A DNA stretch of 64,000 bases from Actinomadura barringtoniae (GTDB lineage Bacteria; Actinomycetota; Actinomycetes; Streptosporangiales; Streptosporangiaceae), in assembly GCF_017573505.1 (NCBI RefSeq), contig NZ_JAGEOJ010000001.1:310001-374000 (forward strand), given 5' to 3'. Below, piece by piece: positions 16,985-27,934 of the stretch. The notes beneath the pieces were generated by a model. The model saw only the letters and a program-made list of their open reading frames with translations. It was not told where the DNA came from and searched no databases. Both the position numbers and the translations under genes were made by a program. Position 1 is the first letter of the stretch. Each line of letters starts with the position of its first letter.

Positions 16985-18673
16985 CTAGGGCTTGTAGGTG
17001 CGGGCTCGTTTCCACATCTCCAGGTAGGCCTCCGCGCCGCGCGACATGTCGGCGATGATCTCCGGGCCCGCCACGTTGCGGACGTCGGCGAGCCAGTCGG
17101 GCACCAGGCCGTAGTTGGCGACGCCCTCGGTGTTGACGTCCCAGGTACGCTCGCCGGTCCGTTCGCGGTCCAGCTTCACGTTCGGGTCGAACGGCGAGGT
17201 GTAGGGGTAGCGCAGCGGGTTCGCCTGGTTGTTCGCGCGGGCGGCGGGCAGCGGGCCGAGGCCGTTGGCGTCCAGGCCGTACCCGAAACCGAACAGGTAG
17301 CGCGGGTCGCTCGCCTTCTTGGCCGTACGCCACTCGCCGGCAAAGCTGGGCGCCGGCGACCCGTACGAGGTGACCATCCCGCCCAGCTTGTAGACCCGCG
17401 ACGCGTAGCCCATGTCCATCCAGCTGTGCCCGGAGATCACGCCGGAGTACTTGGCCTTCTCCAGGATCGACAGCGTCTGGCCGGCGGCCTTGGCGCTCAT
17501 GTGGTCGACCTCGACGATCATCCCGCGCTTGATCATGCCCTGGACCATGTGCGCGCCGAGGTCGGTGAGGCCGTTGATGTTGCAGTGCGGCGCCTTCGGA
17601 TAGATCGGCAGCGTGACGCCGAGCGGGCGCAGGTAGGCCAGCGGCCCTGCGAGCAGGTCGGTGAGGTCGTTGGCGGGCGTGATCGGGTTGTCGTGCTCGG
17701 GCTCGCGGCAGGTGTCGGCCTGCCAGAACCGGCCGCTGCCGTAGAAGTTGCCGAGGTTCATGATGACGCCGGTCGTGTCGGGGTCGAACCGCACCCCGCA
17801 CAGCGCGTTGTCGAACTTGTGGCAGACGAACATCGAGCTCACGCCGAGCTTCTTCATCTCGTCCAGGCCGCTGTCGATCTGCTGGGCGGTGCACTGCGGC
17901 CTCCCGCCGATCTGCCGGCAGCCGAACGGCTCGGAGGTCTCGATGCCGAGCACGACGGCGAGCTTGCCCTGCTCGATCACCTGGCGCGCCTCGTCCGGGT
18001 TGCGCACGACGCGGAACCAGCCCTTGCCCGGCCCGCCGCTCTGCTTGTCGACGTAGTCCTGCAGCGCGTACGTGCTCTGCGCCTGGAGCCGGATGGAGCT
18101 CATCTCGTCGCAGGGGTACTTCTTCAGCGGGTAGAGCTCGCACAGCGTCCGGTTGGACACCAGCTGGTTGACCAGGATGCGCTGCCCCGCGCGCCAGGAC
18201 CGTTCCACCCACGTGTAGTACGCCTGCTGGTGCGTGAGGGAGTGCGCCGCGGGCCAGTCCTTGAACGTGGGCCAGCCGGTGGTGTCGTGCGTGCCGAACG
18301 GGCTGCCCTTGCTGACGAAGTTCTCGAACCAGGCGAGCGAGCCGTCCTTGCCGTGGTCGGGGCAGTCGCGCAGCGCCTCCTGGATGCCGCGCGGGTCGAA
18401 CGCCTCGCCGCACAGCAGGTCGCCGCCGAAGCCCTCGTACGACATCAGGTGCGTGTGCGCGTCGATGTAGCCGCGCACCTGCCCGTCGGGGGTGGTGCCG
18501 CGGAACGGCGCGCCGGTGACGTTGACGCCGTCCTCGCCGGTCTGGGGCCCGGGATCGGCGTACGCCGCGTTCGCCGGGGCGGTGAGCAGGGCCGCGCAGC
18601 TCAGCAGCGCAGCGGCCAGGAGCGCAAGCGGTCGTCCGACCGGAGGGATCTTGCGGGGCATCGGGGGGAGCAC
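16985..18673 (-). CDS. Secreted metal-dependent hydrolase, amidohydrolase/M19 dipeptidase-like
   Basis: About 562 residues with a signal peptide (PRKIPPVGRPLALLAAALL...ANA). The mature part begins a TIM-barrel type metal site with GYIDAHTHLM, then VVLGIETSEPFGC, FVCHKFDNALCG, EVDHMSAKA and SGHSWMDMG, which supply His/Glu/Asp ligands as in amidohydrolases and renal-dipeptidase (M19) relatives. Several Cys pairs suggest disulphides. Start: GTG 18673 has a GGAAGGGG site; ATG 18661 is the alternative. Longer starts read into the 23-bp repeats and are rejected. Substrate unknown. Confidence 0.8.
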   Translation of the reverse strand: MLPPMPRKIPPVGRPLALLAAALLSCAALLTAPANAAYADPGPQTGEDGVNVTGAPFRGTTPDGQVRGYIDAHTHLMSYEGFGGDLLCGEAFDPRGIQEALRDCPDHGKDGSLAWFENFVSKGSPFGTHDTTGWPTFKDWPAAHSLTHQQAYYTWVERSWRAGQRILVNQLVSNRTLCELYPLKKYPCDEMSSIRLQAQSTYALQDYVDKQSGGPGKGWFRVVRNPDEARQVIEQGKLAVVLGIETSEPFGCRQIGGRPQCTAQQIDSGLDEMKKLGVSSMFVCHKFDNALCGVRFDPDTTGVIMNLGNFYGSGRFWQADTCREPEHDNPITPANDLTDLLAGPLAYLRPLGVTLPIYPKAPHCNINGLTDLGAHMVQGMIKRGMIVEVDHMSAKAAGQTLSILEKAKYSGVISGHSWMDMGYASRVYKLGGMVTSYGSPAPSFAGEWRTAKKASDPRYLFGFGYGLDANGLGPLPAARANNQANPLRYPYTSPFDPNVKLDRERTGERTWDVNTEGVANYGLVPDWLADVRNVAGPEIIADMSRGAEAYLEMWKRARTYKP

Positions 18674-18680
18674 CCCTTCC

Positions 18681-18770
18681 TGATGACAGAAGCAAACACA
18701 GGCTGATGACAGAAGCGAACACAGGCTGATGACAGAAGCGAACACAGGCTGATGGCAGAGGCGGACGCCG
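18681..18770. repeat. 23-bp direct repeats, three full copies plus a partial
   Basis: TGATGACAGAAGCRAACACAG-GC occurs at 18681-18703, 18704-18726 and 18727-18749, with a decayed fourth copy after 18750. The copies are adjacent, without spacers, just upstream of the secreted hydrolase gene and could be iterated regulator sites. Confidence 0.9.
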
Positions 18771-18861
18771 AAGGCGAGCACCAAAGAAGCGTTCGCTTAC
18801 ACCGTCAGATGATCAGTATCACGAGAGGGAGCTATACGTGAATACTCTTCACGTTAGAACC

Positions 18862-20229
18862 TCATGGCAGAAGTGGCAGCCGGAGCACTAGACATGCGCC
18901 GCGTTCGCTGGGCTCGGCGACCAGGCTGCCGCCGTGGGCCGCCGCGATGTCGCGGGAGATGGGCAGTCCGAGGCCGCTGCCGCCGGTGTCGCGCTTGCGG
19001 CTCTCGGCCAGCCGGTGGAAGCGCTTGAACACCAGCTCGCGGTCCTCCGCCGGGATGCCCGAGCCGTCGTCGGCGACCTCCAGCACCGCCTCGCCGCCCG
19101 ACCGCCCGACCGTGATCCAGACGCCGGTCTCGGCGTGCCGTTCGGCGTTGTCGAGCAGGTTGGTGAGCAGCCGGATCAGGTGTGCGCGGGCGCCGACCAC
19201 CATCACGCCCTCCTCGGCGTCCACGTGGACCGGGACCCGCCGCGTCCGGCGCCTGCCCTCGTCGCGCGCCAGTTCGCCGAGGTCGACCGGTTCACGTTCG
19301 ACCTGCACGCCCGCGTCCAGCTTGGCCAGCATCAGCAGGTCGGTGACGATGCGCTGCAGCCGGTCGGCGTCGGCGAGCGCGGCCCGCGCCACCGTCGGCC
19401 AGTCCTCGTCGCGCGGGTGCTCCAGCGCCACCTCCAGCTGGGCGCGCAGGCCCGTCAGCGGGCTGCGCAGCTCGTGCGAGGCGTCGGCGACGAACGCGCG
19501 GTGCCGTTCGACCACGCCCTCCAGCCGGCGCAGCGTCACGTTCACCGACTCGGCCAGCTCGGCGACCTCGTCGCCGGAGTCGGGCACGGTCACCCGCCGT
19601 TCACCCTCGCCCCCGGTGATCGCGGTGAGCTCGGCGCTCATCACCCGCACCGGCCGCAGCGCCCGCCGGACCGCGCGCCAGACGGCCCAGCCGAGCAGGG
19701 CCAGGATCAGCGCGATCCCGAGCACCAGCGTGCCCAGGAAGAACCCCTTGGCCTGCTTGAACTCGGTCATCGGCGACCCGGCGTAGACGGTCCGCCAGCC
19801 GTCCTTGTCGTGCACCCGGCGGCCGACCACGTAGATGTCGTTCGCCACGCCCGGGACCGAGACCGTCACGGCGAGCCCGCCGTCGCCGTCGGGCCGTTCG
19901 GTGGTGATCGCCGCGCTATGGGCCAGTGACCTGCTGGAGGCCAGGACGCGGCCGGTGTCGTCGACGATCTGGAGCATGGAGAAGCCCTGCACCTCGTCGT
20001 GCAGCGCCCCGGCGCCGCGCGGGTTCGAGGACTCCTCGAGGTCGACCAGCTCGGCGACGGCCTGCTGACCCCGGTCGTTCAGCTGCTCGTAAACCGTCCG
20101 CCGGATCGCCTGGTAGAACGCGATGACTCCGACGATCAGCAGGCAGCCGACCACCGCGATCGCCACCCCGGTGACGCGCGCCCGCAGGGACCACCTCGAC
20201 GGCGGCCAACGCACCCTGTGGGCGGTCAT
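18862..20229 (-). CDS. Sensor histidine kinase (orphan)
   Basis: A 455-residue membrane kinase. Helices at about residues 17-40 and 165-190 bracket an extracellular sensor of about 125 residues, followed by HAMP, the phospho-accepting DASHELRSPLTGL, the N box NLLDNAERHA, G1 DDGSGIP and G2 GGSGLGLPIS. Start ATG 20229 follows GGGAGGG. All catalytic motifs are intact, but no response regulator gene is adjacent. It may act with a distant regulator. The 23-bp repeats at its 3' side precede the secreted hydrolase gene. Confidence 0.93.
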   Translation of the reverse strand: MTAHRVRWPPSRWSLRARVTGVAIAVVGCLLIVGVIAFYQAIRRTVYEQLNDRGQQAVAELVDLEESSNPRGAGALHDEVQGFSMLQIVDDTGRVLASSRSLAHSAAITTERPDGDGGLAVTVSVPGVANDIYVVGRRVHDKDGWRTVYAGSPMTEFKQAKGFFLGTLVLGIALILALLGWAVWRAVRRALRPVRVMSAELTAITGGEGERRVTVPDSGDEVAELAESVNVTLRRLEGVVERHRAFVADASHELRSPLTGLRAQLEVALEHPRDEDWPTVARAALADADRLQRIVTDLLMLAKLDAGVQVEREPVDLGELARDEGRRRTRRVPVHVDAEEGVMVVGARAHLIRLLTNLLDNAERHAETGVWITVGRSGGEAVLEVADDGSGIPAEDRELVFKRFHRLAESRKRDTGGSGLGLPISRDIAAAHGGSLVAEPSERGACLVLRLPLLP

Positions 20230-20375
20230 CCCCGGCGCCCTCCCGTCCCCGGTCGCGCACGGCGGCTACCGTGCGGCTTCGCACGCCTGGGGGGTGAGCG
20301 TATGGAGATGTACAACGATCAGCAGAACTGGTTGTAACCAAACCATTGCCTTGCGAAACCTACCGGGCGATTCGC

Positions 20376-20417
20376 CGGTGACCGGGACGGGCCGTGCCGT
20401 CGCCGTCCCGGTCACCG
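20376..20417. other. Perfect 15-bp stem, 12-nt loop
   Basis: CGGTGACCGGGACGG (20376-20390) pairs with 20403-20417 without mismatch. It lies between two divergent genes, so it is not an ordinary 3' terminator; an attenuator, protein site or end of an unseen transcript are options. Confidence 0.85.
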
Positions 20418-20543
20418 CGCGGACCCGCCGTAAGAGCGCCCCGAACGGCGGGGACGGTCGGCTCCGCCATCGCGGGGCCGGCAGTCACCATCCTGGGTTC
20501 CGATCCCTACTAAGTCAATAGGTTTTATCGGAAAAACCCGAAT

Positions 20544-20599
20544 CGATGTCCGCGCGTGCGGCGCCTCCCACCCCTGGGGTGCCGTCCGCGCGGACATCG
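20544..20599. other. Perfect 13-bp stem with a secondary inner hairpin
   Basis: CGATGTCCGCGCG (20544-20556) pairs with 20587-20599. The 30-nt loop contains a further CACCCC/GGGGTG hairpin. It is on the 5' side of the Ser/Thr kinase gene. Confidence 0.85.
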
Positions 20600-20820
20600 C
20601 CTTCGATGCCGCCAACCACCGCGACCCCGCCCGCCGAGGAGGATCCGGCGAGGTCATCGGGCCGGTTGCCGATCCACTGACCACTCTGCACGGCCTCTGT
20701 GCACACGGTGAAACATCGAAGTGACGATCACGTTTCCGGACCGATCGGGTCTTCGGGCACAATCGACGGGCACAATCGACAGGGCCGGTCACTCCCGCCC
20801 GAAAGGACACCCACCCCCTC

Positions 20821-22050
20821 ATGGACGCTCACGCGACCGGCCCGCTGCTGCCCTCCGACCCGCGCACGCTGGGCGGGCACAGGCTGCTCGGCCGCATCGG
20901 CGCGGGCGGCATGGGCACCGTCTACCTCGGCGAGGACCGTACGGGCCGCCAGGTCGCGGTCAAGGTCATCCACCCCGAACTGGCGATGGACCCCGGGTTC
21001 CGGGCCCGCTTCTCCGGCGAGGCCGACCTCGCCGGGCGGGTCGCCTCGTTCTGCACGGCCACGGTGCTGGACCACGGCGAGGACGACGGCCGCCCCTACC
21101 TGGTGAGCGAGTACGTCGGCGGCATGACGCTGGAGCGCCGGATCACCGGCGACGGCCCGCTCCCGCCCGCCGACCTGCACGGCGTCGCCGTCGGCGTCGC
21201 GACCGCCCTGGCCGCCATCCACTCGGCCGGCCTGGTGCACCGCGACCTGAAGCCCGCCAACGTCGTCCTCACGCTCTCCGGCTGCCGGGTGATCGACTTC
21301 GGCATCGCCCGGGGCCAGGACTCCACCTCCACGCTCACCGGAACCGGCACGGCCCTCGGCACCCCCGGCTGGATGCCGCCCGAGGTCCTGGCCGGTCACG
21401 CCGCGACGACGGCCGCCGACATCTTCGCCTGGGGCTGCCTGGTCGTCCGCGCCGGAACGGGCCGCCTCCCGTTCGACACCGAGGGCCGGCCACCCGCCGA
21501 GGCCGCCCTCCGCGTCATGAACGACGAGCCCGACCTCACCGGCCTCCCCGAATCCCTGGCGGCGAGCGTCCGTTCCGCCCTCGCCAAGGACCCGGAGGAC
21601 CGCCCGGCCGCCTCCGAGCTGATGCTCACCCTGGTCGAACGCCAGGAAACCCCCAGGCGCGCCCCTACCGCAGCGCAGCTCCCCGCCCCGCTCGCGGTCC
21701 CGGCCCCCGGCCCTGTTCCGCTACCGCCGGGCTCAGGCGACACCCAGATCCTCCGCACCATGGACGCCCCACAGCCCGCCCCGCGTTCCGCCCTCAAGAC
21801 CCGTCTGCTGGCCGGAGCAGGCGCTGCCGTGGCCACGGTCCTCATCGGAGCCCTGATCATGGGCATGACCGGCGGCGACAACGACAAGGCGGCCGACCCC
21901 GCCCCCACCACCTCAGCGCCCGCTCCCCCGCCGCCGGCGCCCTCCATCAAGCCGAAGCCCAAGCCTCCCCCGCACGCGCACCCCAGGAAGCCCCCGAAAC
22001 AGCCCAAGAAGAAGCCCCGCCGCAACAAGCACCGCAAACACCCCGGCTAA
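20821..22050 (+). CDS. Ser/Thr protein kinase, membrane-anchored
   Basis: A 409-residue PknB-type kinase. The kinase domain covers residues about 18-275 with glycine loop GRIGAGGMGTVY, catalytic Lys in VAVKVI, HRDLKPANVV and DFGIAR. A Pro-rich linker leads to one transmembrane helix (about 325-345), and the outer part is a short Pro/Lys/His-rich tail of about 60 residues without PASTA repeats. Signal and substrates are unknown. The gene ends by overlapping the VOC gene by 4 bp tail-to-tail. Confidence 0.93.
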   Translation: MDAHATGPLLPSDPRTLGGHRLLGRIGAGGMGTVYLGEDRTGRQVAVKVIHPELAMDPGFRARFSGEADLAGRVASFCTATVLDHGEDDGRPYLVSEYVGGMTLERRITGDGPLPPADLHGVAVGVATALAAIHSAGLVHRDLKPANVVLTLSGCRVIDFGIARGQDSTSTLTGTGTALGTPGWMPPEVLAGHAATTAADIFAWGCLVVRAGTGRLPFDTEGRPPAEAALRVMNDEPDLTGLPESLAASVRSALAKDPEDRPAASELMLTLVERQETPRRAPTAAQLPAPLAVPAPGPVPLPPGSGDTQILRTMDAPQPAPRSALKTRLLAGAGAAVATVLIGALIMGMTGGDNDKAADPAPTTSAPAPPPPAPSIKPKPKPPPHAHPRKPPKQPKKKPRRNKHRKHPG

Positions 22051-22652
22051 AGCGAGACGACACCCTCACGCCCTTGAAGACGAGCGGTGAGCAGCTCGCG
22101 GCCGCCTTGCCGTACGGGCAGCTCGGCCCCCAAAGCGGCGAGGTCGGCGCGGACCGCGTCGGGCTCGGGGTGGACGGCCTCGAACGAGATGAGCGGGACG
22201 ACGGGCAGCTCTGCGGCGGGGTGCGGGGTGTCGCCCCAGTCGATCAAGAACGGAACGAGCCCGGTGATCAGTGGCGTCAGCCGCCACTGGAGGACCCGGC
22301 CGTCAGGTCTGCGGCGGGACATGTCGTGGGCGGGGCCGGGTTCGTAACCGGCGGCGCGGGCTCGCGCGACGGCGGCGTCGATGTCGCTCGTCGCTACGGC
22401 CCAGGCGACCAGGGCGGGAGCAGTCAGGTCGTCCACGCCGAACGGGCGGGGCGCGTCAGGGGCGGGCTGGTCGGGATCGGGACCGACGATCTCCAGGTAG
22501 GTCGGGCCGCCCAGGCCCAGGAGGTGGTTGCGGGTGCCCAGGCCCACGTGCGGGCCGCCGGGGATCGGGTCCACGCCCGTGCGGCGGGCGATGTCGGCTA
22601 CCGCGGCGGACAGGTCGGGAGCGGCGTAGACGAGATGGTCGATCATGGACAC
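22047..22652 (-). CDS. VOC (glyoxalase-like) domain protein
   Basis: A 201-residue protein of the vicinal-oxygen-chelate superfamily: IDHLVYAAPDL at the N terminus, GLGTRNHLLGLGGPTYLEIVGPDPDQP and a second half with LPFLIDWGDT. This is the glyoxalase-like family common in actinomycetes, of unassigned reaction. ATG 22652 or ATG 22646 can start it. It is followed upstream by a 17-bp repeat cluster. Confidence 0.85.
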   Translation of the reverse strand: MSMIDHLVYAAPDLSAAVADIARRTGVDPIPGGPHVGLGTRNHLLGLGGPTYLEIVGPDPDQPAPDAPRPFGVDDLTAPALVAWAVATSDIDAAVARARAAGYEPGPAHDMSRRRPDGRVLQWRLTPLITGLVPFLIDWGDTPHPAAELPVVPLISFEAVHPEPDAVRADLAALGAELPVRQGGRELLTARLQGREGVVSL

Positions 22653-22680
22653 CAGTTGATCACGGGCACCCGTTGATCAT

Positions 22681-22730
22681 GTGGACCGGCTGATCGGTGG
22701 ACCGGCTGATCAGGTGGACCGGTTGATCAG
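22681..22730. repeat. 16-17 bp tandem repeat, three copies
   Basis: GTGGACCGGCTGATCAG-like units at 22681-22696, 22697-22713 and 22714-22730. The last unit overlaps the stop codon of the SpoIIE-type phosphatase gene. Confidence 0.9.
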
Positions 22731-23842
22731 GTGCGCCAGATGAGGACCAGGGCGCAGTCGTCGTCTCGGGCGGCGGCCATGGCCTCGACGAGTTCCTTGG
22801 CGCCCTTGCGGAAGCCTTCGGGGACCAGGCGTTCGGCCTCGCCCAGGAGACGGTCGATGCCCGCGTCGAGGTCGCGGCCGGGCATCTCGACCAGGCCGTC
22901 GGTGTAGAGGAGGAGGGCGTCGCCGGGGCGGAGGAGGCCGCGCTCGGGCTCGGAGCGCAGGTCGGGGACGACGCCGAGGACGACGCCCTTGGCAGAGCTG
23001 ACCTGCCAGGTGCCGCTGCCGGCGTCGAACTGGACCGCGGGCGGGTGGCCGGCGGACTCCACGGAGTACTCGCCGGTGGCCAGATCGATCACCACGTGGA
23101 CGGCGGTGACGAAACCCTCATCCCAGCGCTGTCGTTGCAGGTAAGCATTGCAAGCCGGGAGAAAGCGGTCACTCTGGATCGATCCAAGCAATCCACCGAA
23201 AGCGCCCGACAGCATGAGCGCGCGGGTGCCGGCGTCGGTCCCCTTGCCGGAGACGTCGACCAGCGCGACCTCCAGCCGGTCGCCGTCGCAGGTGGACACG
23301 ACGAAGTCGCCGCCGAACGAGGAGCCTCCCGCCTGCAGCAGCACGACCTGGGTGTCCCAGCCGTCCGGCAGCGGCGGCATCTCGCCCTGGCGGCGCAGCC
23401 GTTCGCGCAGCTCCAGCAGCATCGAGTCGCCGCGCAGGCCCTGCACGCCGAGCAGCTGCCGGGTGCGGGCGAGCGTGAGGGCCAGCACGCCGCTGATCGT
23501 CAGCGTCGCGATCATCCCCGGGCCGATCGCCGAACGGTCGTGCCAGGCGTCGTAGGTGATCGTCACCAGGACCACCACGAGCAGGGCGGACAGCGTGCGC
23601 ACCCGGAGCAGCAGGCCGCCGCCGACGACGGTGAGGACCAGCGCGCCCGACGGAGCCCAGGCACGCGACTCGGCGGCCGCGAGGCCCAGGGCGACCGTAA
23701 GTATCGCCAGGGCGACGAACACATAGCGTTCCCGGGTCAGCTTGCCCCGCCGCAGCCACCTGTAGATCCGCACGAGTATGGGAATCCTGCGCAGGAAGGC
23801 GCGGACCCGTGGCGGAAGCAGGTGGACCAGACGTTGCAGCAT
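22727..23842 (-). CDS. PP2C-type SpoIIE-like protein phosphatase, membrane-anchored
   Basis: A 371-residue protein. The N terminus (residues about 40-125) has four hydrophobic segments. Residues about 165-370 form a SpoIIE/RsbU-type phosphatase domain with GGDFV, VDVSGKGTDAG, SAGHPPAV and LLYTDGLVEM motifs that hold the metal aspartates. Such proteins dephosphorylate anti-sigma antagonists. No partner gene is adjacent. It diverges from eis with about 110 bp between them. Confidence 0.9.
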   Translation of the reverse strand: MLQRLVHLLPPRVRAFLRRIPILVRIYRWLRRGKLTRERYVFVALAILTVALGLAAAESRAWAPSGALVLTVVGGGLLLRVRTLSALLVVVLVTITYDAWHDRSAIGPGMIATLTISGVLALTLARTRQLLGVQGLRGDSMLLELRERLRRQGEMPPLPDGWDTQVVLLQAGGSSFGGDFVVSTCDGDRLEVALVDVSGKGTDAGTRALMLSGAFGGLLGSIQSDRFLPACNAYLQRQRWDEGFVTAVHVVIDLATGEYSVESAGHPPAVQFDAGSGTWQVSSAKGVVLGVVPDLRSEPERGLLRPGDALLLYTDGLVEMPGRDLDAGIDRLLGEAERLVPEGFRKGAKELVEAMAAARDDDCALVLIWRT

Positions 23843-23955
23843 GACTCCGGCACTGTACCGACCATCGGGCCCAGTGGAACGGCATCCGCGCCACCCGTGA
23901 CCGTTTGAAACGGTCCAGCGACGCGAAGTAGCCCGCCGCCGACCCGGGGAGGACC

Positions 23956-25197
23956 ATGGGTGACGCTCCGTACACCGTCAGACCGATCGGCGAGGCCGAG
24001 TACCCGGCGTTCTGGGACGTGCTCATGGAGTCCTTCGGGGTCACCAGGCCGATCGAGAACCGCGAGGCCAACCGGCCGCTCATCGACTTCGACCGGACGC
24101 TCGCGGCGTTCGACGACCGGCTGCTGATCGGGACCGCCATCGCGCACGCCTTCGAGATGAGCGTGCCGGGCGGCGTGCTGCCCGTGGCGGGGATCACCAA
24201 GGTCGGCGTGCTGCCCTCGCACCGCCGGCGCGGCGTGTTGCGCGCGATGATGCGCAGGCAGCTGACCGACCTGCACGAGCGGGGCGAGGCCGTCGCCGCG
24301 CTGTTCAGCAGCAGCGGCGGGTTCTACCAGCGCTTCGGGTTCGGCTGCGCGTCCCGCGACATGGCCGTACGGGTCCGGCGCGGCGAGTCGGCGTTCATCA
24401 CCGGCGCGCCCGGCGAGGCGGGCCGGGGCGGCGGGCACGGGCTGCGGCTGACGGTCGCCGACCCCGACGAGGCCTGGCCGCGGCTGTCGGCGGTGTACGA
24501 CGCGCAGCTGGCCGGGCGGCCCGGCCAGTTCGCCCGCAACGGCGCCTGGTGGCACAAGCGCCTCTACCACCGCGAGCCGAACGCGCTGCGCTGCGTGATC
24601 GCCGAGGACGACGCGCGGGCGCGCGGCTACGCGCTGTTCTTCGTGGAGCAGCGCGTCACCGCCGAACGCATCCCCGACGACCAGATCTCGATCATGGAGC
24701 TCGTCGCCGTCGACCCGTCCGCGTACGCGGCGCTCTGGCGGCACCTGCTGGACCGCGATCTGGCCTCTGCGGTCGTCGCGGCGCGCCGCCCGGTGGACGA
24801 CCCCCTCCTGCACCTGCTCGCCGATCCGCGGCGGCTGCGCGCCCAGGTGAACGACGGCCTGTGGGTACGGGTCGTCGACGTCGACCGGGCGCTCCAGGGG
24901 CGGGTGTACGGCTGCGACATCGACGTCGTCATCGAGGTGCACGATCCGGTGTGCGCCTGGAACTCCGGCCGCTGGCATCTCTCCGGCGGGGCTGCGGGCG
25001 CCCGTTGTGAACGAACGATGCGTTCCGCGCACATCGCCATGCCCATCCACATCCTGGGGGCCGCCTACCTGGGCGGAGTGGGACTTCAGGGCCCGGCGCA
25101 GGCCGGATTGGTCCGCGAGTTGAACGCCGGTGCGGTCGATGCGCTGTCCCGCGCACTTGCCTGGGACCCCGCCCCGTGGTGTCCAATGGTCTTTTAG
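23956..25197 (+). CDS. eis: Eis-family GNAT N-acetyltransferase
   Basis: A 413-residue Eis-type enzyme: GNAT domain, second GNAT-like domain and sterol-carrier-like C-terminal domain. Visible features are VLPSHRRRGVLRAMM (acetyl-CoA site), SSGGFYQRFGFG holding the catalytic tyrosine position, and a terminal phenylalanine whose carboxylate acts as base in mycobacterial Eis. Eis proteins acetylate several amines of aminoglycosides and lysines. ATG 23956 follows GGGAGG. Confidence 0.9.
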   Translation: MGDAPYTVRPIGEAEYPAFWDVLMESFGVTRPIENREANRPLIDFDRTLAAFDDRLLIGTAIAHAFEMSVPGGVLPVAGITKVGVLPSHRRRGVLRAMMRRQLTDLHERGEAVAALFSSSGGFYQRFGFGCASRDMAVRVRRGESAFITGAPGEAGRGGGHGLRLTVADPDEAWPRLSAVYDAQLAGRPGQFARNGAWWHKRLYHREPNALRCVIAEDDARARGYALFFVEQRVTAERIPDDQISIMELVAVDPSAYAALWRHLLDRDLASAVVAARRPVDDPLLHLLADPRRLRAQVNDGLWVRVVDVDRALQGRVYGCDIDVVIEVHDPVCAWNSGRWHLSGGAAGARCERTMRSAHIAMPIHILGAAYLGGVGLQGPAQAGLVRELNAGAVDALSRALAWDPAPWCPMVF

Positions 25198-25225
25198 GAG
25201 CAGGTCTTCTGGGAGGTGGTCGCAG

Positions 25226-25417
25226 GTGGTTCAGCCGGGCATGCGCATCACGGTGGACGCGGCGATGCGGGCGCGCGACGTCTCACGTCCGCGTCCCGAG
25301 GGCGAAGAGCCTCCCCCGCCGCCCAAGCCCGCCGACTCCGCGAAGCCGCAGACCCGTTCCGCCAAGGGAGAACGCCGCCGCCTGGGCAAGCGCGGCGCCC
25401 CGCCCCGCAAGAACTGA
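25226..25417 (+). CDS. Small basic hypothetical protein
   Basis: A 63-residue protein starting at GTG 25226, 7 bp after a strong GGGAGGTG site. It has an N-terminal MRITVDAAMRARDVSRP segment, an acidic-Pro stretch and a Lys/Arg-rich end (GERRRLGKRGAPPRKN). It is probably disordered and may bind nucleic acid. It follows eis by 28 bp. No family recognised. Confidence 0.55.
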   Translation: MVQPGMRITVDAAMRARDVSRPRPEGEEPPPPPKPADSAKPQTRSAKGERRRLGKRGAPPRKN

Positions 25418-25425
25418 CCCGGCCC

Positions 25426-27393
<1,968 letters not shown>

Positions 27394-27433
27394 GGGTGGA
27401 CATTCCACCAGGAAAGGCGGCTTCCGATCTACA

Positions 27434-27919
27434 TCAGCCCTCGCGCGGGAGCGGCGGGAGTTCGCCGGTGTGCTCGTACGCGCTCAGCATCCGGATCCGG
27501 CGGGTGTGCCGCGGCTCCTTGGAGTAGCGCGTCTCCAGGAAGATCTGGACGAACCGGGTGGCGGTGTCCACGTCGTGCTGGCGGGCGCCGATGCTGATGA
27601 CGTTGGCGTCGTTGTGCTCGCGGGCCAGCTGGGCGGTGTCCTCGTTCCAGACCAGCGCGGCCCGGGCGCCCTTCACCTTGTTCGCGGCGATCTGCTCGCC
27701 GTTGCCGGAGCCGCCGATCACGATGCCCAGGCTGCCGGGGTCGGCGACGGTCTTCTCCGCGGCCCGCAGGCAGAACGGCGGGTAGTCGTCGATCTCGTCG
27801 TAGACGTAGGCCCCGCAGTCGACGGGCTCGTGGCCGTTGGCCTTGAGCCAGCCGATCAGGTGCTCTTTCAGCTCGAAGCCCGCATGGTCGCTCCCAAGAA
27901 ACACGCGCATGGCCAGCAT
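27434..27919 (-). CDS. rpiB: Ribose-5-phosphate isomerase B
   Basis: A 161-residue RpiB that interconverts ribose 5-phosphate and ribulose 5-phosphate. Visible are MRVFLGSDHAGFELKEHL, the DDYPPF phosphate loop, GSGNGEQIAANKVKGARAAL and EHNDANVISIGAR. ATG 27919 has GGAG 10 bp upstream; ATG 27910 is also possible. It opens the gene block that resembles mycobacterial rpiB-pepN order. Confidence 0.95.
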   Translation of the reverse strand: MLAMRVFLGSDHAGFELKEHLIGWLKANGHEPVDCGAYVYDEIDDYPPFCLRAAEKTVADPGSLGIVIGGSGNGEQIAANKVKGARAALVWNEDTAQLAREHNDANVISIGARQHDVDTATRFVQIFLETRYSKEPRHTRRIRMLSAYEHTGELPPLPREG

Positions 27920-27934
27920 TGTCGCAGGCTCCGA

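Larger units (their letters stand above)
20230..20820. other. 590-bp divergent intergenic region with two long hairpins
   Basis: No convincing gene is seen between the histidine kinase and the Ser/Thr kinase. The region holds two perfect long inverted repeats (20376-20417 and 20544-20599) and a small GGTTTT/AAAACC hairpin at 20521-20538. Two AT-richer patches (around 20310-20350 and 20515-20545) could hold promoters. Confidence 0.6.

Noticed and set aside
18681..18770. CRISPR array or plasmid-type iterons
   Set aside because: The 23-bp copies are directly adjacent with no spacers, no cas gene and no replication protein gene nearby.
16985..18784. Longer start of the secreted hydrolase at 18784
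   Set aside because: The extra N terminus is translated 23-bp repeat and would bury the signal peptide; GTG 18673 or ATG 18661 fits better.
20412..20822. 136-codon minus-strand frame in the kinase-kinase gap
   Set aside because: No ribosome site or recognisable sequence, and it crosses both hairpins.
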